A DNA stretch of 64,000 bases, taken from positions 5,241,001 through 5,305,000 of the forward strand of contig NC_020453.1 in NCBI RefSeq assembly GCF_000344805.1, given 5' to 3'. Position 1 is the first letter of the stretch. The number at the start of each line of letters is the position of its first letter. This document shows, one piece after another, positions 17,070 through 25,692 of this stretch. The DNA comes from Bradyrhizobium oligotrophicum S58. Lineage in GTDB: Bacteria; Pseudomonadota; Alphaproteobacteria; Rhizobiales; Xanthobacteraceae. Position numbers and translations under genes: made by a program. Below the pieces are notes generated by a model that was not told the DNA's origin, did not search any database, and worked only from the letters and a program-made list of their open reading frames with translations.

Positions 17070-17654
17070 ATGGCGAAAGACAAGGCCCCGGCGATCCAGG
17101 TCAAGACCTACGCCTCGCACCATGTGATCACCCAGCCCAATCCGCTGAAGAAGGTGCTGCACCGCGCCGAGGGCAAGGATCTCGACGATCCGATCGCCCG
17201 TGCGGAAGCGGCGCTCGCCGGACTGTCCGGCGAATTCAAGTCGTGGATGGACACCGAAGCCGATCGCCTGTCGAAGGCGTATGCGGCCGTGCTCAAGACC
17301 GGCTTCGATGACAATGCCTGCGAAGAGATGTTTCGCGCCACCCACGACATCAAGGGCGATGCCGCGACCTTCGGCTATCCGGCGGCGGCCGAGGTTGCCG
17401 ACAGCCTGTGCCGGATCATCGAGCACGCGCCCGATCTCGAAAAGGTCCCCGCCGAGCTGTTCGAGCATCACGTCAACGCCATCCAGGCGATCGTGCACGA
17501 TCACACGAAATATGACAGCGTGACGGTTGCGAACGAGCTCAGCCGTCGCCTGCGCCGCGTCGCCGACGACTATCTGGTCCAGGTCAACCGCGACCGCCCC
17601 GAGCATCTCGAAGCGATCCTGGCGCCGAGCCTCGTGCCGGGCGATCAGCCGTAG
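17070..17654 (+). CDS. Histidine phosphotransfer (Hpt) domain protein
   Basis: The protein has 194 aa. The central helical bundle (about 40-150) carries the Hpt signature HDIKGDA, with the phosphorylatable His at residue 92 and Lys95-Gly96 following (motif HxxKG). The N-terminal 35 residues (MAKDKAPAIQVKTYASHHVI) are an extension that may bind a partner. The C-terminal helix contains RRLRRVADDYLVQV. As a stand-alone Hpt next to a stand-alone receiver, it probably shuttles phosphate between a hybrid kinase elsewhere and the receiver (inference). The ATG is supported by an upstream GGGGATATCGAG. Confidence 0.9.
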   Translation: MAKDKAPAIQVKTYASHHVITQPNPLKKVLHRAEGKDLDDPIARAEAALAGLSGEFKSWMDTEADRLSKAYAAVLKTGFDDNACEEMFRATHDIKGDAATFGYPAAAEVADSLCRIIEHAPDLEKVPAELFEHHVNAIQAIVHDHTKYDSVTVANELSRRLRRVADDYLVQVNRDRPEHLEAILAPSLVPGDQP

Positions 17655-17690
17655 TCGCGAAGGGTTGCGCTCGCAAGACGCGGAAAGAAT

Positions 17691-17799
17691 GTAGCCCGGA
17701 TGAGTTCCGGCGAAGCCCGAAGGTCTTCGACGAAGCGACATCCGGGGTCTCACGCGCTGCACATGTGAACCCGGATATCGCTGCGCTCATCCGGGCTAC
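17691..17799. repeat. Family A palindromic repeat, copy 2
   Basis: It runs from GTAGCCCGGATGAGT to CTCATCCGGGCTAC, with an insertion GGCGAAGCCCGAAGGTC in the left arm. It sits between two convergent genes. Confidence 0.85.
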
Positions 17800-17807
17800 A
17801 GCACCCC

Positions 17808-18983
17808 TCACGCTGCGATCAGCCCGAACTCCAGGCCGGCGACGAAATCCTCCGCCATCACCTCATCGCAGAACTCGCGGGCCTCGTCGCGCGCGGATTC
17901 GGTGGCGAAGCGGCGCAGCAGAATCAGCAGCGGCTCGGCAGCATCGCGGTCGGTCGTGCAATGCGTCAGCACGCGCTCGACCATCTTGCGGCGCAGGATC
18001 GCTGCGCCGCTCAGCGTATCGGCAAAGCCGTTCTCGCGGCAGACGTCGAGCGCGATCCTGAAGGCATCGAAGGTGGTGTCGGGAATGCCGGCCTTGCGCA
18101 GCAGCCCCTGCAGGCTCGCGCGACCGCGATCGTTGAGCAGTCCGGACACCCGCGCCCGCGGCATGTCGGCGAGCTCCGACAGCGCGATCTCGAACAGCTC
18201 GACGTTGCCGGACAGCAGCGCCCGCAAAATCAGGCCGGCTGTCAGTTGCGACGTCGCGCGCAGATGCTGAACCAGCCCGCGCAATTCCTCGCCGCGCGTG
18301 CGCGCCGCGATTGTGATGGTCGAGCGGTCGCGCGCCTCACTGGTGATGCGCCCTGCTCGGTCGATGCTCAGCCAATTCCTGGCGACCACGAACTGCGCCA
18401 GCGTCTCGGACAGCTTGTCGACCAGCGCCGCGCGCGTCGCGGCTGGCAGATCGTCAAGCACCAGCATCGCTTCGCGGATGGCCGCGAGATGGCCGTGACG
18501 CTCGACGATGCGGTCCCAGGAGAACGGCGCGAGCTCGGCATAGGCATTCTCGATCAACTCGAGCGCGGCAGCCGCGCTGCCGACCTCGGCGATCGCAGCA
18601 CAGACCGGCGCCGGCAGACCCGCGCGGCGCGCGATGGCGCATTGTGTTTCCGAGTTGCCGGTCGCGACGATGTCGACGAGGTCTGCATCGATCAGCAGCG
18701 GCGAATGTTCGAGGATGATGGCGGCGACCGAAGGCTGGTCGGTGGCGAGCGCCTGGACGATGGCGGCGGGCGCCTCTTCCGAGCGCGCGAACACCTCCGC
18801 CATCGCCTGCCGCACCAGCGGCGACGGATCGTCCAGCAGCATGAGGAGCGCGCCTTCGGCGGCGCCACGATCCTCGTCGCCGAGATCCGACAACAACCAC
18901 GCCCGCGCGAGGGCCCTGGTGGCCTCGGCCCGCTCACCGGCGGGGGCGGTTCTGACCCAACTGAGAAACTGCCGAACGATCAT
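17808..18983 (-). CDS. DUF2336 domain protein
   Basis: The protein has 391 aa, is all-helical and has no signal peptide. The first half shows HEAT-like helical repeats (LLMLLDDPSPLVRQAMAEVF; IVEHS-type LEHSPLLIDADLVDIVATGN), characteristic of the alphaproteobacterial DUF2336 family (COG5330). The second half continues as helical hairpins, such as LLSGNVELFEIALSELADMP and LQGLLRKAGIP. The family is uncharacterised, and its HEAT-like build suggests a cytoplasmic protein-interaction scaffold. Transcription is convergent with the receiver/Hpt pair. A 289-bp AT-rich region without identified features separates it from the transglycosylase. Confidence 0.9.
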   Translation of the reverse strand: MIVRQFLSWVRTAPAGERAEATRALARAWLLSDLGDEDRGAAEGALLMLLDDPSPLVRQAMAEVFARSEEAPAAIVQALATDQPSVAAIILEHSPLLIDADLVDIVATGNSETQCAIARRAGLPAPVCAAIAEVGSAAAALELIENAYAELAPFSWDRIVERHGHLAAIREAMLVLDDLPAATRAALVDKLSETLAQFVVARNWLSIDRAGRITSEARDRSTITIAARTRGEELRGLVQHLRATSQLTAGLILRALLSGNVELFEIALSELADMPRARVSGLLNDRGRASLQGLLRKAGIPDTTFDAFRIALDVCRENGFADTLSGAAILRRKMVERVLTHCTTDRDAAEPLLILLRRFATESARDEAREFCDEVMAEDFVAGLEFGLIAA

Positions 18984-19272
18984 GGTCTTTCCGGCTTACG
19001 CAACTTGCAAAGAAGGCCACGAGGGCCTCAACAGCACCGAAAATAAACCACGACGCTTAACAAAGCGTTCACCATAAGTGGCTGGTTTTGTTGATGTTTT
19101 GTTAAGCCGTCGGCTCAATACAATATTATGATACCTCTCAATGCTTCATTTGGCCGTAGTCTCACGGACGAAACGCGACCATGGCCCGCCACGGGAGCCG
19201 TGGCAGGGCGTCGAAAATAATTCTTTTTGATCAAGGACTCAGCGACGGGTGACGACCGCAGCAGTCGGCCCG

Positions 19273-20301
19273 TCAGCCCGAGAACGTCCCATTGGGATCG
19301 CTGAACAGGTCGAGTCGACGCGGAGCACTGCCGCCGCCATCGTTGCTCCCGCCGTCCGGCGACGCTGCGCTGGCGACCGATGAATGGCCCCACAATTCGC
19401 GCACGGTCGGCGAGACCGCCTGGTTCGACTGGCCGTCGACCTGGAATAGCGAGCGGAACATCGGATCGGCCGGCCGGCCCGCGGTCGATGCGTCAGCCGT
19501 CGTCGCGGACGCGGCCTGCGTCGCGCCACGTGCATCGGGAAACATCGACAAGAAGGTCGCAGTATCCGTAGTTGGCAATGCGCCGCCGCCCGCCGCATTG
19601 GCCGCGACATTCGTCGAGCCGCCATAGAGGGCAAGCGCGCCGCGCGTGGCCGAGGAGTTGGCCGCGCCGGAATAGCGCGTGGTCAGGACCGCATAGACCT
19701 GCGAGACGCTGCGGGCCTGTCCGTCGCGATCATAAAAGATCGGACGGTTGGCGGCGGCGGCGCTGGGAAAGATCCGGGCCGCGGATGCGTTCGGCGTCTC
19801 CTGGGCGCTGGTGATCAGCTTGGCCGCGCCGCCCGCCCCCATGAAATGCGCCATATAGAGTTCGGCATCGGTCGGCCGCCGGCCGATCATGCCGGTGAGC
19901 TGAAAGCTGTTGTTCTGCGTCAGCGCCGCCGCCATCGCCGACGACGCCTTGGGGTCGTCGCGCAGCTTCATGATCGCCTGGCGCATGCCGGGATCGCTGA
20001 CCGTGTAGTCGCCGGACGATGTCCGGGTGATCGCGTCGGCATACTGGCCGTAGCCGAGATCGGCGCCGGCCTGCTTCACCGTGCCGAGCCAGGTCTGGTC
20101 GATGAACTGGTAGAGCCCGCGCGCTGATGACGTTGATGCGCCTGCGGTCGGGTTGAAGTCCGACTCCATCTTCGCGGTCGACAGCAGATATTCGAAGCTG
20201 GTGCCGACGCTGTCGGCGGCCTGCTTGATCGCGCCGGCGACCTTCGCCCGGACGCTATCGAGGATCCCGGTGGGCGAGGAGTTGGATGCATCGACCGACA
20301 T
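19273..20301 (-). CDS. Lytic transglycosylase, SLT-domain-like
   Basis: The protein has 342 aa. There is no classical signal peptide; the N-terminus is MSVDASNSSPTGILDSVRAK. Residues 36-150 form a goose-lysozyme-type SLT domain: catalytic Glu46 in STAKMESDFNP, then ARGLYQFIDQTW and the YMAHFMGAGGA element. The rest (170-342) is Ala/Ser/Thr/Gly-rich and probably disordered. It should cleave peptidoglycan between MurNAc and GlcNAc. Export would need a non-classical route or a specialised machine such as the flagellum, because the family includes SagL- and flagellar-type enzymes. That destination is only a guess. Confidence 0.9.
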   Translation of the reverse strand: MSVDASNSSPTGILDSVRAKVAGAIKQAADSVGTSFEYLLSTAKMESDFNPTAGASTSSARGLYQFIDQTWLGTVKQAGADLGYGQYADAITRTSSGDYTVSDPGMRQAIMKLRDDPKASSAMAAALTQNNSFQLTGMIGRRPTDAELYMAHFMGAGGAAKLITSAQETPNASAARIFPSAAAANRPIFYDRDGQARSVSQVYAVLTTRYSGAANSSATRGALALYGGSTNVAANAAGGGALPTTDTATFLSMFPDARGATQAASATTADASTAGRPADPMFRSLFQVDGQSNQAVSPTVRELWGHSSVASAASPDGGSNDGGGSAPRRLDLFSDPNGTFSG

Positions 20302-20508
20302 AGGAAGACCCGCTGTTTGCAGATTCGCTGGCAGACAAACGCGCCGGAAACATCATGCAAAATGCGATCGGCATGGTTAATGGCGAGTTAATTCGCCACG
20401 CCAGGCAGGCCAATGAACGACCGCCAATGAACGACCCCAATTAAACGAGTCCAATTAAACGGGCCCGGACATGTCCGGATGCAGGTCGCTGGCCGACTGC
20501 GCGGCTCG

Positions 20509-20937
20509 CTACTTGCGATAGACCGAAGCGGGATCGAACAGCCGCTCGGCGTCGACGAAGACGAGCCGCGCCTGCCCGCTGTCGTCGGCCCGCTCGACCT
20601 TGCGATAGAAGCAGGAGTGGCGGCCGGTGTGACAGGCTGCCCCGAGCTGCTCGACGCGCAGCCAGACCGCGTCCTGGTCGCAATCGGTGCGCATCTCGAG
20701 CACGCGCTGGGTCTGACCCGAGCTCTCACCCTTGCGCCACAAGGCGTTGCGCGAGCGGCTGAAATACCAGGCCTCGCCGGTCGCGACCGTCCTGCGCAAC
20801 GCCTCGTCGTTCATGTGGGCGACCATCAGCACGTCGCCACTGGCGGCGTCGGTGGTCACGCAGGTGACCAGCCCGGCGGCGTCGAATTTCGGCAGGAAGG
20901 CCAGGCCTTCCTCGCGCTCGACTGAGGATGAGGACAC
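20509..20937 (-). CDS. hisI: Phosphoribosyl-AMP cyclohydrolase
   Basis: The protein has 142 aa and is the stand-alone HisI type, not fused to HisE. It hydrolyses the adenine ring of PR-AMP in histidine biosynthesis (third step) in the cytoplasm. The motifs are clear: [12 protein letters not shown] near the N-terminus, [20 protein letters not shown], Mg-binding Asp85/87/89 (DCDQD) and Zn-binding Cys102/Cys109 (ACHTGRHSC). It lies only 27 bp downstream of folE on the same strand, so the two are probably one transcript. Confidence 0.97.
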   Translation of the reverse strand: MSSSSVEREEGLAFLPKFDAAGLVTCVTTDAASGDVLMVAHMNDEALRRTVATGEAWYFSRSRNALWRKGESSGQTQRVLEMRTDCDQDAVWLRVEQLGAACHTGRHSCFYRKVERADDSGQARLVFVDAERLFDPASVYRK

Positions 20938-20964
20938 GAAACTCTCGCTAAGATGCTGGCGGGC

Positions 20965-21672
20965 CTACCGTTGCGGCGAGCGCACCATGGACAGAAAGCG
21001 TCCCTGCTCCGCCGGATTGTCCCGGAACATGCCGGTAAAGCGGCTGGTGAAGGTGATCGCGCCGTGCTTGGCGACGCCACGCACCGACATGCAGGTGTGC
21101 TCGGCCTCGATCATGACCGCGACGCCCCGCGGCTTCAGCACCTCGTCGATCGCAGCCGCGATCTGGGCGGTGAGATGCTCCTGGGTCTGCAGCCGGCGGG
21201 CGAAGATGTCGGTCAGGCGGGCGAGCTTGGACAGGCCCACGACCCGCTCGACCGGCGTATAGGCGATATGCGCGCGGCCGTAGAAGGGCATCATGTGATG
21301 CTCGCATTGCGACGTGAACTCGATGTCGCGAATCAGCACGAAGTCGTCGTAGCCGGCGGTCTCGCCGAAGGTGCGGTCGAGCACCTCGGCCGGGCACTGG
21401 TGGTAGCCCTGGTACAGCTCGTCATAGGCCTCGACGACCCGGCGCGGCGTGTCGACGAGCCCCTCGCGGGTCGGATCCTCGCCGATGTAATTCAGCAACG
21501 TATAGACGGCGGCCTCGGCCTCGGCCCGCGACGGGCGCGCGCGGTCGGGCCGCACGGCAGCGGCGAGGAACTCAGCCGGATCGAGCTCTGCAGCGCGAGC
21601 GTCAGTCAGCTTGGCGTCTAACGGCTTGCTCTCGGGCTTGTTCGCACGCAACGTCTTGATCAAAGTGTCCAT
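20965..21672 (-). CDS. folE: GTP cyclohydrolase I
   Basis: The protein has 235 aa, the normal size with a short N-terminal extension. The zinc ligands are Cys123 and His126 in [13 protein letters not shown] and Cys194 in HTCMSVRG. Signatures [16 protein letters not shown] and [13 protein letters not shown] are present. It converts GTP to dihydroneopterin triphosphate, the first step of folate (tetrahydropterin) synthesis. hisI follows closely. The IscU-like gene is divergent, with about 230 bp between the starts. Confidence 0.97.
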   Translation of the reverse strand: MDTLIKTLRANKPESKPLDAKLTDARAAELDPAEFLAAAVRPDRARPSRAEAEAAVYTLLNYIGEDPTREGLVDTPRRVVEAYDELYQGYHQCPAEVLDRTFGETAGYDDFVLIRDIEFTSQCEHHMMPFYGRAHIAYTPVERVVGLSKLARLTDIFARRLQTQEHLTAQIAAAIDEVLKPRGVAVMIEAEHTCMSVRGVAKHGAITFTSRFTGMFRDNPAEQGRFLSMVRSPQR

Positions 21673-21901
21673 CTCAACTCCGTTCGACCGGTCGGCGGTC
21701 CGACCGGAGTGTCACCGGCACAGCATCACCTTGAGGGCGTCACCTGCAGAGGCGCCACACGCAGACTGGGCGCTTCTGGCGCCGGACGCCTGTAGATGTG
21801 GCTGGAATTCCTGCCAATCGTTTCCATATACTCGCAATATAGGGCGATGAAACCCGGCCGCCAAGGCCGACCCCGCCGGTAATTGGCTGGACCTCAGGCA
21901 C

Positions 21902-22363
21902 ATGCTGAACGACATCTACAACAAGCGCATCATCGAGCTCGCCGGCAACATTCCGCGGCTCGGACGGCTCGACCATCCGGATGCGTCAGCGACCGCCCAT
22001 TCCAAGCTGTGCGGCTCGACCGTGAAGGTCGACCTCAAGATGGACGGCCCGGTGGTGACCGACTTCGCCCATGACGTGAAGGCCTGCGCGCTGGGCCAGG
22101 CGTCCTCCTCGATCATGGCCCGCCACGTCGTCGGCTCCAGCGCCGCGGAACTGCGCGAGCTGCGGGAGCTGGTCCGCCGGATGCTGAAGGAGAACGGCGC
22201 CCCGCCGGAGGGCAAATGGGCCGACATCGCCCTGCTCGAGCCTGTCAGGGATTACAAGGCCCGGCATGCGTCGACGATGCTGACCTTTGATGCCGTGGTG
22301 GACGCGATCGGCCAGATCGAGGCCAAGACCAAGGGCGAGGCAGCTGCCGCGGCGCAGGGCTGA
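21902..22363 (+). CDS. IscU/NifU-like iron-sulfur scaffold family protein
   Basis: The protein has 153 aa. The fold signature is LNDIYNKRIIELAGN, with Cys37 in SKLCGSTVKVDL and Cys62 in VKACALGQASSS matching the first two scaffold cysteines. The third conserved Cys of IscU/SufU is replaced: the KARHASTMLTF segment reads Ser-Thr there. It may therefore act as a divergent scaffold or carrier rather than a classical IscU. Divergent placement next to folE and near yidD is a common alphaproteobacterial context. It is cytoplasmic. The C-terminal Ala/Lys tail is low complexity. Confidence 0.88.
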   Translation: MLNDIYNKRIIELAGNIPRLGRLDHPDASATAHSKLCGSTVKVDLKMDGPVVTDFAHDVKACALGQASSSIMARHVVGSSAAELRELRELVRRMLKENGAPPEGKWADIALLEPVRDYKARHASTMLTFDAVVDAIGQIEAKTKGEAAAAAQG

Positions 22364-22390
22364 ACAAGGGGGCTGAACAAGGCCGAAGTC

Positions 22391-22527
22391 GTAGCCCCGG
22401 ATGATCTCCGGCGAAGCCCTGGGGGCTTCGACGAAGCGACATCCGGGATCTCAAACGCAGCTCGCGAGAACCCGGATGTCGCTCCCGCCTTCGCCCTTCG
22501 GCGCAGTCGTGCGCTCATCCGGGCTAC
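22391..22527. repeat. Family A palindromic repeat, long copy 3
   Basis: It runs from GTAGCCCCGGATGATC to GCTCATCCGGGCTAC, with extra GGCGAAGCCC... and CGCCTTCGCCCTTCGGCG inserts that enlarge the arms. It sits between convergent genes. Confidence 0.85.
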
Positions 22528-22552
22528 AGGCGGCCCCGGGCTACCGCACGGC

Positions 22553-23449
22553 CTATTGCTGCGGCGTGGCGGCGACCGTCGCCGGCGGAAGGGCTTCGGC
22601 GGTGCGGGACAGTTGCTTGTCGAGCGCCACCGGGAAGCGGTCCTGCTGCTTGTCCTTGTCCTTGGCCTTCTCCGCGGCCTTCGGCGCGAGCTCGGCGACC
22701 GGAATCGTGCCCTTCAGCGGCAGCACGTCCGCGACCATGTCCGTGGTCACGAGATTGGTCAGCCGCAACTCGGTGCGCGACAGCTCGTGCAGATCCTCCC
22801 AGGGCGGCACGTTCAGCGCCAGCGACAGCAGATCCCCGGCTCCGCCCATGTCGAAGGTGTATTTGGCCAGCCGGCCGATGTCGCGCTCGACGATCATCAG
22901 GTCCTGCGCCGTGTAGCTGGCGGCCTTGGCGTCGTCGGCGCGGTCCCCCATCCAGATCTGATGGACCCGCACATGCGACGCATCGGGCACATAGCGGGTG
23001 GTTCCAGCCAGCAGCAGGAACACGCACATCGACTCGCAATAGGCTTCGGACACCACGCGCGGCCGGTCGTTGGCCCGGCTCGGCCGCATCGTCATCCCGA
23101 CCGTCGTGCGCATCTTGAGGCCACGGAACCGGCGCCCGAGCGTAATGGCGTCATTGACCGAGCCGCCGCTGGAGTCGAGCACGAGGGTGGTTCCTGCGAG
23201 ATCGCGATCCCTGGCGAAATCCTCGAAATCCTTGGGACTGTCGCCGGTGACGATGCCGACCGCGCTCACCCAGCCGCAATTGGGCTCGCAGGCCACCCAG
23301 CTAAACCGCATCGGGAGCTTGCGCTCTTCGAGCGCGCCACCGGCGCGCGCCGTGTTCGACAAGGTGGTGATGGTGCCCCCCAGCACCGCCCCAAGCGCTG
23401 CAACACCGAGAAGCATCCAGCGCAATTCACGCGACCGCAGCAATCTCAC
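22553..23449 (-). CDS. COG3904-like periplasmic ClpP/crotonase-fold protein
   Basis: GTG at 23449 is taken as the start (298 aa). A TTG two codons earlier and a later ATG are alternatives. The N-terminal hydrophobic segment (RWMLLGVAALGAVLGGTITT) is a signal or anchor. The core shows the COG3904 pattern: LVLDSSGGSVNDAITLGRRF, then AYCESMCVFLLLAGTTRYV with Ser between two cysteines, and VRVHQIWMG with a candidate His. This resembles a ClpP-type Ser-His arrangement. A paralogue with the same core is encoded at 30474-31973. The C-terminus is Lys/Ala-rich. The substrate is unknown. Confidence 0.82.
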   Translation of the reverse strand: MRLLRSRELRWMLLGVAALGAVLGGTITTLSNTARAGGALEERKLPMRFSWVACEPNCGWVSAVGIVTGDSPKDFEDFARDRDLAGTTLVLDSSGGSVNDAITLGRRFRGLKMRTTVGMTMRPSRANDRPRVVSEAYCESMCVFLLLAGTTRYVPDASHVRVHQIWMGDRADDAKAASYTAQDLMIVERDIGRLAKYTFDMGGAGDLLSLALNVPPWEDLHELSRTELRLTNLVTTDMVADVLPLKGTIPVAELAPKAAEKAKDKDKQQDRFPVALDKQLSRTAEALPPATVAATPQQ

Positions 23450-23718
23450 GCCCAATCCGCCCCCCTCGCTAAGCTCGGTACGCAGTTCCTCGTTTCCTTC
23501 GCGGCAAGACCTGACAAGCTGGCCTCAAATCCGTTATTAGTCTGTCACATCCTTGTCCCGAAACGTATCCGGGCAATCCCTGAGCGTCCAGCTGCGGCGT
23601 GCTGCGGCGCCGCTGAAAACCTGTCATTGTTGCATCACATCACCACAAATGCGCGCGAGCTGCAGTTCCCCGCGCAGGAACCGGTCAAACGTTCGCTCAC
23701 CGGTCCGGCACGACGCCC

Positions 23719-24072
23719 ATGAAGCACTCATGTCCTCATCCGCGCGGCCACTCGGCGCACATGCAGCCCGATTCGCTGTTGCGAATCCCCAGGCGCGGAG
23801 CGCGCGCTCTGATCTGGCTCTATCGCCACACGCTTTCGCCGCTGGTCGGCTACAATTGCCGCCATCTGCCGACGTGCTCGGTTTATGCCGATGAAGCAAT
23901 CGAAACCTACGGGCTCTGGGCCGGCGGATGGATGACGCTGGCCCGCCTGTTGCGCTGCCAGCCCTTCGGCACCTCCGGCATCGACAACGTTCCGGCCGAG
24001 ATTCCCCCGCGCGCCCGCTGGTACCTGCCGTGGCGCTATGCGCGCTGGCGTGGCGTCAACGGACCCCATTAG
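23719..24072 (+). CDS. yidD: Membrane protein insertion efficiency factor
   Basis: The protein has 117 aa. The YidD core is complete: ALIWLYRHTLSPLVGYNCRH, then LPTCSVYADEAIETYGLWAG and GWMTLARLLRCQPFGTSGID. The conserved cysteines C47, C53 and C79 are present. It attaches to the inner face of the membrane by an amphipathic helix and helps YidC-dependent insertion. An alternative ATG 14 codons later is possible, because the first residues (MKHSCPHPRGHSAHM) are less conserved. It is usually next to rnpA/yidC, but in this lineage it is found near thrS/IscU-like genes, as here. Confidence 0.93.
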   Translation: MKHSCPHPRGHSAHMQPDSLLRIPRRGARALIWLYRHTLSPLVGYNCRHLPTCSVYADEAIETYGLWAGGWMTLARLLRCQPFGTSGIDNVPAEIPPRARWYLPWRYARWRGVNGPH

Positions 24073-24216
24073 TTGCACTGCATCATCCAATTTGAAGCAA
24101 ATCGGACTGGCAAGATGTCGTGGCAGGATTAATCTGATGTGATCAGGCGGCCCGTCGGTAGGAACGTCGCCGCTGTTGTTGCATTGATGTCGAAATCCGT
24201 TTCGGGAGGACCAGCG

Positions 24217-24441
24217 ATGCGCTGGACGATCAACCCGAGATCGCGCCGATCCCGCACCGGCGTCGAACCCGACCTGCACGGCCATGATCGCATGAGTCAC
24301 GATGTGCGGCAGGTCGACCTGCTCTGCATCATCGCGCTGCTCATCGTCATTGTCGGCGCCTGGCGCTATCTCGCCGACAGCACCACCCTGCCCCCGACCA
24401 CGACGACCTACATCGATCCGAGCCAGAGCGTGCACTGGTGA
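24217..24441 (+). CDS. Small single-TM hypothetical protein
   Basis: The start is placed at the ATG at 24217 because GGGAGGACCAGC precedes it at good spacing. This gives 74 aa. A basic N-terminal half (MRWTINPRSRRSRTGVEPDL) is followed by one transmembrane helix (DLLCIIALLIVIVGAWRYL) and a Thr/Pro-rich tail. The positive-inside rule puts the N-terminus in the cytoplasm. The function is unknown. It converges on the gene ending at 24452, only 10 bp away. Confidence 0.72.
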   Translation: MRWTINPRSRRSRTGVEPDLHGHDRMSHDVRQVDLLCIIALLIVIVGAWRYLADSTTLPPTTTTYIDPSQSVHW

Positions 24442-24451
24442 GTGCAGCCCG

Positions 24452-25690
24452 TCACCAGCGCGGCCAGAAGATGAAGTCGTCGCGCCGCGGCGGCGGTGGA
24501 TAGACAGGACTATACTCCGGCGGACGCGGCGGACGGCGCGCCCGCGACGGCTGGTAGCTGGTTTCCGCAGGCCCCGTCGCCTCGGCCGAGACCGTGGCGT
24601 CGGCCGAAGGCGCTCTCACCGACAGCAGCACGTTCGATTCCCGCGTCCGCCAGCGATAGCCGATGCCAAAGTCCAGCGGCTGCGCGCGATCGAACAGTCT
24701 GGCGTAGCTGTTCTGGTACATGTCCGGGAACTTATCGATCGGCCCGGCATAGCGTCCGAACGGGAAGAAGCGCCAGGCCCTGGCATCGTAGCTCGCGAGC
24801 GGAATGCCGGAATCGTCCTGGACGATACTGGCGCTGTTCTTCAGCAGCCAGCTGCGAACCTGGGAGAAGCTGTTCGCGTGCAGCAGGTAGGACGCGCTCT
24901 TCAGCAGACTGTTGCCGGGAGCGAACGGCTCGCAGAATTTGAGAAAACCGCTGGCCTTCACGCCGGAGTCGGACAGATCCGTCGAAAAGTAATACAGCGT
25001 CTTCTGGACACCGTCGGCCCCGGCAAACACGATGCGGGCGCCGGTCGTCGCGTTGCGTGTCGCCGGCTCATTGGCCGCATGCACCACGCCGGTCGCATCC
25101 AGCCAGATCAGATCAGCACTGCGGATCGTCTTGCCGGTGCGGGCGAGGAAAACATAGAGGATCGGGAGCGTGCCGTTGATCTCGCCGTCATGCAGGTCGA
25201 CCTTCATGTTCTTGGTGATGAAGAACGAGAAGCTCAGGATCGACTGCAGCGAACGCTGGACATAGGCGAGCGCCGGGCCGACGCTGCCGCGCGGCAATCT
25301 CGTCAGATCCGGGATCGGGCCGGTCGGCTCGAGCGCGGCCATGACATAGGTCACAGCCTTCGGATGGAATGCATCGGCGTAGAGGAAATCCGGCCCCGAA
25401 AAGAAGTAGAACATCGCCTGCTGCGGCGTCGCGAGATTGGCATCCGCCCAGCTGCGGATCTTCGACAGCTGCCGCTGCTCGAGCTGATCGAACGCGTTGT
25501 CGAAGAACGCCGCGTGCCGGCGCCAGGCCGGGTCCTGCGTCAGCGCGCTCAAGGGGGAGCCCGCCGACGGCGCCATGCCCGCCAGCACCCGTGCCGTATC
25601 GTCCGGCGTCACGGTTTGAGCCTGAACCGCAGAGATCATCGACACGATCAGACAGGCGAATAGCAACCACAGCCTCGACACGACGCGCAT
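24452..25690 (-). CDS. Secreted hypothetical protein, coupled to APC permease gene
   Basis: The ATG at 25690 gives 412 aa; it lies 2 bp after the permease stop, so translation is probably coupled. The frame remains open far upstream, but that part only mirrors the permease gene. The signal peptide is MRVVSRLWLLFACLIVSMIS...AQA. The mature protein includes LSALTQDPAWRRHAAFFDNA, then FYFFSGPDFLYADAFHPKAV and YVFLARTGKTIRSADLIWLD. It ends in a Pro/Arg-rich tail (PPEYSPVYPPPPRRDD). I recognise no catalytic motif. Coupling to a transporter may mean a shared substrate or stress role, but that is inference. Confidence 0.82.
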   Translation of the reverse strand: MRVVSRLWLLFACLIVSMISAVQAQTVTPDDTARVLAGMAPSAGSPLSALTQDPAWRRHAAFFDNAFDQLEQRQLSKIRSWADANLATPQQAMFYFFSGPDFLYADAFHPKAVTYVMAALEPTGPIPDLTRLPRGSVGPALAYVQRSLQSILSFSFFITKNMKVDLHDGEINGTLPILYVFLARTGKTIRSADLIWLDATGVVHAANEPATRNATTGARIVFAGADGVQKTLYYFSTDLSDSGVKASGFLKFCEPFAPGNSLLKSASYLLHANSFSQVRSWLLKNSASIVQDDSGIPLASYDARAWRFFPFGRYAGPIDKFPDMYQNSYARLFDRAQPLDFGIGYRWRTRESNVLLSVRAPSADATVSAEATGPAETSYQPSRARRPPRPPEYSPVYPPPPRRDDFIFWPRW

Positions 25691-25692
25691 TC

